A DNA stretch of 64,000 bases from Bacillota bacterium (GTDB lineage: Bacteria; Bacillota; Clostridia; Lachnospirales; Lachnospiraceae): contig JAEYPP010000019.1 of assembly GCA_023410575.1 (NCBI GenBank), positions 20,240-84,239 of the forward strand. Direction: 5' to 3'. Positions within the stretch are counted from its first letter, which is position 1; each line of letters opens with the position of its first letter. Below, piece after piece: positions 59,852 through 64,000 of the stretch. A program made the position numbers and the translations under genes. Under the pieces are notes generated by a model. The model worked only from the letters and a program-made list of their open reading frames with translations. It searched no databases and had not been told where the DNA came from.

Positions 59852-59925
59852 ATGCTCATCCTCTTTTTCATTAAAGTGTTGTATCTACACCACCAATGAT
59901 TGATGCTAGTTGTAGTACAATCTCT

Positions 59926-61470
59926 TTACAATTTTTCATAATCTATAATATCTACTGATACTTTATTTATTATGTAATCACCAAAGTCAATTGTGTTAAA
60001 GTTCCCCATATCATGTTCAAATAGAACATAATTTATTTGTGTCTCGTCTTTAACACTTTTATATTTAATCCCCTCATACCCAGCACGTCTGCAACAATTA
60101 CTAAAAAAATTAGGAATAATATATTCTCTTCCAGTAGAATCCATTATGCTTTGCATACAAAAATCTTGAAGTGCATATTTACCTTTAGTCAAATCAAACA
60201 AATTCAGTGGATGTTTCGGTTCACATGATAATATAGCAAATTTATCCTGTTGCTTTGCTCCAAGTTCGCGTAATGTTGCTTGTAAATCAGTCGACAAATA
60301 TAAATGATTCATTTCTGGTGAATTAAATCTTCCTCGTCTAGAGACACCATAAGGCGCTAAGTATACTTCATTCTCGGTAAAAGGTAATTTATCTTTTTCT
60401 TCGTATCTTCTTGCTCTATATAAAACCAGTTTATCTTCAATAATAAGATTTTTATCATAATTTGCTTTAATTAATCCATAAATTTTTTTGCCAATACCAC
60501 AATCATCATCCATAGCTAACATTGGAAATTTATAAACAAACCTATAAAATTCCCTAATTTCTTTTATAGTTATATTATTTAATCCAAACACATCATCTAC
60601 TAGACTTATATCTTCAACTAAAATACTTTCATTCGTATTATCATCGATAATCTCTGTACCATTAGCGCTTATGCTTATTATACGTTTGTCATTATTTATA
60701 TATTCACATATCTTAGAGCTATGTATATAATCTACCTTAGAAGTAATATAGTTCTTTACCAATTTTTCATCATTACAATTTATTAATGATGTATCTATAA
60801 GGAACATAGAATCAACAAATTTCTTAAGGCCTAATGCAATACTACTTATTTTAGATAAATTATAATCTAACGGTATACTATTAAAATCTAAAATACTACT
60901 AGTATTATGAATTATTGTATTTTCGCTTACTTCTTTTGCATTAAGAAAATGATTAAACAATTTTTTAGTATCATCAATAAAATACGGTTTTTCTAAGGAT
61001 ATTGAATGATTAACGCTTAATTCAAATGATTTATATGGAAGAGTATTACTTAAGGTTTTGGAAATGCCCAGCAACTTAGTGGAATCAATAACATTTAATC
61101 TATCTAAACTTGTTCCTAATGATTCTACTGCTTTTACTATCCCTGGTGTATTAATTGTCGAAAATAAATTAGACATACCTAGACTTGTCGTTATTGGTTT
61201 TACTAGCTCTTCCGTATCTATTGTCGAAAATAATTTAGACACACCTAGACATGTCCTTATTGGTTTTATTAACTCTCCCGTATTTATTGTCGGATATAAT
61301 TTGGGCATATCGAGATTTATGCCCATTGGTTTTACTAACTCTTCCGTATTTATTGTCGGATATAACTTGGGCATATCAAGATTTATGCCCATTGGTTTTA
61401 CTAACTCTCCCGTATTTATTGTCGGATATGATTTTGACACACTTAGACTTCTCCCTTTGCTTCTCCCCAT
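59926..61470 (-). CDS. RES-domain protein with N-terminal 22-residue repeats
   Basis: 514 residues from the ATG at 61470 (AGGG 6 nt before). Residues about 10-115 are five copies of a 22-residue unit of the form LYPTINTEELVKPMGINLDM. A middle helical region leads to an N-terminal-of-RES segment (ITIKEIREFYRFVYKFP) and a RES domain (about 375-500) with the conserved Arg in LVLYRARRY, GRFNSPEMNHLYLSTD and LREL (Glu). RES proteins are NAD-degrading toxins, as MbcT and ParT. Here no separate antitoxin gene is adjacent, so control might come from the repeat region, or the gene is a solitary effector. A solo defence role is inference. Confidence 0.8.
   Translation of the reverse strand: MGRSKGRSLSVSKSYPTINTGELVKPMGINLDMPKLYPTINTEELVKPMGINLDMPKLYPTINTGELIKPIRTCLGVSKLFSTIDTEELVKPITTSLGMSNLFSTINTPGIVKAVESLGTSLDRLNVIDSTKLLGISKTLSNTLPYKSFELSVNHSISLEKPYFIDDTKKLFNHFLNAKEVSENTIIHNTSSILDFNSIPLDYNLSKISSIALGLKKFVDSMFLIDTSLINCNDEKLVKNYITSKVDYIHSSKICEYINNDKRIISISANGTEIIDDNTNESILVEDISLVDDVFGLNNITIKEIREFYRFVYKFPMLAMDDDCGIGKKIYGLIKANYDKNLIIEDKLVLYRARRYEEKDKLPFTENEVYLAPYGVSRRGRFNSPEMNHLYLSTDLQATLRELGAKQQDKFAILSCEPKHPLNLFDLTKGKYALQDFCMQSIMDSTGREYIIPNFFSNCCRRAGYEGIKYKSVKDETQINYVLFEHDMGNFNTIDFGDYIINKVSVDIIDYEKL
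61148..61470 (-). repeat. 66-bp coding tandem repeats
   Basis: Units begin at 61148, 61214, 61280, 61346 and 61412, exactly 66 bp apart. Units 3 and 4 (61280-61411) are almost identical, outer ones are diverged. The period keeps the frame and gives the 22-residue repeat of the RES protein. Confidence 0.9.
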
Positions 61471-61621
61471 AAAAATCCCTACTTTCGTACAATTTTTCCC
61501 AATTATACTGATTATATGACTAAAAGTTTTTAAAATCAATATCGCAATTGATATAACAAATTTATAACAGTTATTCTTTTTGGGTATACCCTCCTATGTA
61601 AAATAGTGTTATCACCATATT

Positions 61622-62950
61622 TCATATACCTATCTCATCAAATATACTTTGTAAGCCTCTACATACCTCTTCGATTTCATATTTTGCTATACATAGTCGA
61701 ATACCGTTCTCCTTAGTCGGCTTCATATAGTAAAAACTCTTTCCTTCTGCCACTAAAATTCCTTTCTTTTTTAAACGTTCTACAAGTACTTCTTCCTCTA
61801 TCAAACCACCTAACCCAATCCATATAAAAAATCCACTTTCATCTACTATGACCTGAATATTTGGTTTCTCTATTGAATAAAGAAATTGTTTTAGCCAGGT
61901 AACTTTCTTACGATAAGTGTTCCTCATTTTTTGTATATGTTTCTCATACATTCCACTCTTAATATAAACCTCTAATGCTGCTTGATCGAGCTGAGATGTA
62001 TTTAAATCCATATTACGTTTCACCAAATAAAAAGACTCACAGCAATCTCTTGGTAAAACTGCAATTCCTAAACGTATTCCTGGTAAAAATGCTTTTGCAA
62101 AGCTTTTCACATAGATAACTTTTCCTTCTGTATCATAGTAATGCATTGGTAAATCATTTTTCTCTCCATTCATATCTGCAAGATAATCATCCTCAATAAC
62201 GTATACATTATATTTATTGGCTAACTTAACAATCCCTTGTTTCTGTTCATTCGTTAAGTTTGTGCCTAATGGATTATGATTTCTTGGAATGCAATAAAAG
62301 AATGAGATTTCATTCGTCCTAAATATAGATTCAAGCTCGTCCATATTAATTCCCTGACTTGTTCTATTAATAAAAGCAAGTTGATTCTCTCGATCTTCCA
62401 TCATCCGATTCACTAATCCATAAGTCGGTTGCTCAATCAATATTTTCTTTCTCTTATTGGGATATGTCATCTGAAATAATATGTAAAGTGCCTGTTGCGC
62501 ACCTGATGTGACAAATATTTGTTCCATACTAGTAAAGATTTGCTTTCCTTCTAAATGTTTCTTAAGAACCTCTCTTAATGAAGCAATTCCACCTGTTTCA
62601 CCATACATAAATAACTCTTTTCGATAATTTTCAACAGCTTGATTTACACAATGCTGAAACTCCCTGTAGGGTATCATGCGTTCATCTGGATTCACTATCT
62701 TAAAATCTAGAAGTTGTTTTTCTTTCTTCTCTTCTCTTTTCTCCACTAATAAATAGTATCCACTCTTAGGTAGTATGTAAATGCGATGCTCTTGTTCTAA
62801 ACTATGATATGCATGAAGTACGGTTTCCTTACTACATTTCAACTCATTGCAGATACAACGTACAGATGGTAACTTGCAGCCAGATTTTAAGTTGTCTTTC
62901 TTTATTCGCTTTTCTATATACTCAATCACATCCGTATATAACATAATCAT
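61622..62950 (-). CDS. MocR-type GntR/aminotransferase regulator
   Basis: 442 residues. GntR winged helix (1-70: LKSGCKLPSVRCICNELKCS) fused to a fold-type I aminotransferase domain (about 90-442) with VTSGAQQALYILFQ, the PLP-stacking region IEDDYLAD and the Schiff-base Lys in VKSFAKAFLPGIRLG. MocR proteins usually control a divergent gene in response to PLP or an amino acid; here that is the GNAT gene at 63052. GGAGG lies 4 and 10 nt before two in-frame ATGs (62950 and 62944). Confidence 0.93.
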   Translation of the reverse strand: MIMLYTDVIEYIEKRIKKDNLKSGCKLPSVRCICNELKCSKETVLHAYHSLEQEHRIYILPKSGYYLLVEKREEKKEKQLLDFKIVNPDERMIPYREFQHCVNQAVENYRKELFMYGETGGIASLREVLKKHLEGKQIFTSMEQIFVTSGAQQALYILFQMTYPNKRKKILIEQPTYGLVNRMMEDRENQLAFINRTSQGINMDELESIFRTNEISFFYCIPRNHNPLGTNLTNEQKQGIVKLANKYNVYVIEDDYLADMNGEKNDLPMHYYDTEGKVIYVKSFAKAFLPGIRLGIAVLPRDCCESFYLVKRNMDLNTSQLDQAALEVYIKSGMYEKHIQKMRNTYRKKVTWLKQFLYSIEKPNIQVIVDESGFFIWIGLGGLIEEEVLVERLKKKGILVAEGKSFYYMKPTKENGIRLCIAKYEIEEVCRGLQSIFDEIGI

Positions 62951-63051
62951 TCGACCTCCTGTTCCGGTACAGATGCACTATATATAAATTGTACTACTAT
63001 AATTTGAGATATACAATATAAATAAGCAAAATAAAGAAAAGGAGCATAGCT

Positions 63052-63819
63052 ATGAAACTAGAAAAAAATGAGTTCTACAAAGTACGTGCACTTATAAAAG
63101 AAATCGAGTTTGATGCACATTACGCATATTCTATCGTTAACTGTACTCAAGAAGGAGAAATCTATGTAGACAATAATGAACATCCTACTTCTGCACTCAT
63201 GAAACACTGTTGTGGGTTTGCTTATACTTTAGGTGACCCTGATAATCAAGGATTCAATCAACTACTACATAATCTTTTTCGTTCCAAACAAAAGCCGACT
63301 GTACTTCTCTACGCTAATAAAGATTGGGAATCAAGTATACTCCAATTTTCTGATCTTTCTTTCCTACCTAGACAGCGTTTTTATTTTAAACATGATTCCA
63401 ATTCATTTCATATAGAAAACTATCCACTTCCCTCTGGCTATCAAATCATTCCTATCGACCATACCATCTATGAAACATTAACTGGTAAAGTTATTCCTCG
63501 CTACTACTGGAAGTCCTCAGATGACTTTCTAACTAATGGATATGGTGTATGTCTAGTCAATTCTAATGGACATATTGTAAGTTCCTCATTTTCATCATGC
63601 ATTGCAAACAATTGTATGGATATTGGTATTCAGACAGAACCTGGATATGAAGGACATGGATTTGCAACACTTACAGCAGCACGTATGGTTTGGTATGCTA
63701 TATATCATGGATATACACCTATCTGGGGATGTCATTTGAAAAATGTAGGTTCCTATTCTGTAGCATATAAGTTGAAATTTATCAAAAATGGCATTTGGAA
63801 TACCTTATGTATAAACTAG
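63052..63819 (+). CDS. GNAT family acetyltransferase divergent from MocR
   Basis: 255 residues. The first 120 are an unassigned N-terminal domain as in the GNAT_acetyltran group, the rest a GNAT fold with the acetyl-CoA loop in QTEPGYEGHGFATLTA (about residue 198) and SYSVAYKLKF near the C-terminus. AAAAGGAG precedes the ATG. Likely target of the divergent MocR regulator, 101 bp away. Confidence 0.85.
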   Translation: MKLEKNEFYKVRALIKEIEFDAHYAYSIVNCTQEGEIYVDNNEHPTSALMKHCCGFAYTLGDPDNQGFNQLLHNLFRSKQKPTVLLYANKDWESSILQFSDLSFLPRQRFYFKHDSNSFHIENYPLPSGYQIIPIDHTIYETLTGKVIPRYYWKSSDDFLTNGYGVCLVNSNGHIVSSSFSSCIANNCMDIGIQTEPGYEGHGFATLTAARMVWYAIYHGYTPIWGCHLKNVGSYSVAYKLKFIKNGIWNTLCIN

Positions 63820-63882
63820 AACTCTCCTAAAAATAATTGCCTTTGAATAAAATACAAATCAACTAGGGTCTTTTAATCAACA

Positions 63883-64000
63883 CCACCGGCTTAGCCGGTG
63901 GTTTGCTCTGCCCCTATAAGGGGCTTTTACTTGCTTGCGCCCGGAAGGCGCCTGAAGGATTTGCCAACCGCGCTTCTTTCTCAGGCTAGCCCTAAAGGGC
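63883..64000. mobile_element. Array of four hairpins at the right edge, probable end of an IS200/IS605-type element
   Basis: In 118 bp there are four compact GC-rich hairpins: CCACCGGC-TTA-GCCGGTGG (63883-63901), GCCCC/GGGGC (63910-63924), GCGCC/GGCGC (63937-63951) and GCCCT/AGGGC (63989-64000). They are far richer in G+C than the surroundings. Subterminal imperfect palindromes of this type mark IS200/IS605 ends, and the 3' part of TnpB genes in such elements also encodes a structured guide RNA. The element body lies outside the window, so orientation and identity cannot be settled. Confidence 0.5.

Noticed and set aside
59871..59939. 22-codon frame (KEIVLQLASIIGGVDTTL) between the RES and oxidoreductase genes
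   Set aside because: It could be a remnant of another gene's C-terminus but is too short to identify and its ATG is inside the RES gene end.
61148..61470. Regular 66-bp repeats as a CRISPR array
   Set aside because: There are no unique spacers; the repeats are contiguous, in frame and encode a 22-residue unit of the RES protein.
1..64000. tRNA, rRNA, complete IS elements, phage or conjugation genes
   Set aside because: None could be supported on either strand; the only mobile-element signs are the palindromic element at 11581-11751 and the hairpin array at the right edge.

Overview
The window is AT-rich (about one third G+C by eye), carries many overlapping short-spaced operons, Gram-positive lipoproteins, GHKL/LytTR regulation, ECF sigma factors, AmmeMemoRadiSam and EFR1-type ferredoxin proteins. 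This fits a chromosome segment of an anaerobic Clostridia member of the Lachnospiraceae, probably near Lachnoclostridium (Clostridium) phytofermentans; that taxonomic guess rests on gene style only. No rRNA, tRNA, CRISPR array, phage or complete insertion sequence was found.

Left part (1-25 kb): the 5' end of an AraC-type regulator, a glycoside hydrolase family 5 gene wrecked by an internal deletion, a TetR/CPBP-protease pair, a decayed GNAT gene, and a BlaI-BlaR1-lipoprotein operon with a 52-bp palindromic control region that faces an ECF sigma/anti-sigma/YfjL-like operon. Then come a PilZ protein, a lipoprotein with three FMN-binding domains, a GNAT enzyme, a six-gene operon (LytTR regulator, sensorless GHKL kinase, two ABC ATPases, two ABC-2 permeases), a Big2-type secreted protein, a MerR/DUF6273 pair, a large SH3-like lipoprotein and a 1.2-kb stretch with a good promoter and leader but no surviving gene.

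Middle (25-48 kb): a CcdA-TlpA redox fusion, a 1451-residue secreted transglutaminase/Big2/Fn3 protein, an AMP-forming ligase bracketed by two diverged ~240-bp direct repeats, and the most interesting locus: an eight-gene minus-strand operon (42325 down to 33544) with its own promoter and intrinsic terminator. It encodes PEP mutase, phosphonopyruvate decarboxylase, a nucleotidyltransferase-alcohol dehydrogenase fusion and a CDP-alcohol phosphotransferase, together with an acyl-activating enzyme, a PlsC-like acyltransferase, a B12-type radical SAM protein and a permuted NlpC/P60-like protein. The simplest reading is synthesis of 2-hydroxyethylphosphonate, its activation as a CMP ester and its transfer onto a lipid: a phosphonolipid pathway. 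It is followed by AmmeMemoRadiSam genes and a second ECF/anti-sigma pair.

Right part (47-64 kb): a nucleotidyltransferase gene behind a ~96-nt terminator-like hairpin, an amino-acid ABC transporter whose binding protein is circularly permuted, two LysR units, a MarR unit with two near-duplicate promoters controlling itself and an EFR1 flavodoxin-ferredoxin gene, a ribokinase/old-yellow-enzyme pair, a RES-domain protein with five 22-residue repeats, a MocR regulator divergent from a GNAT gene, and at the very edge a run of four hairpins that looks like the end of an IS200/IS605-type element.
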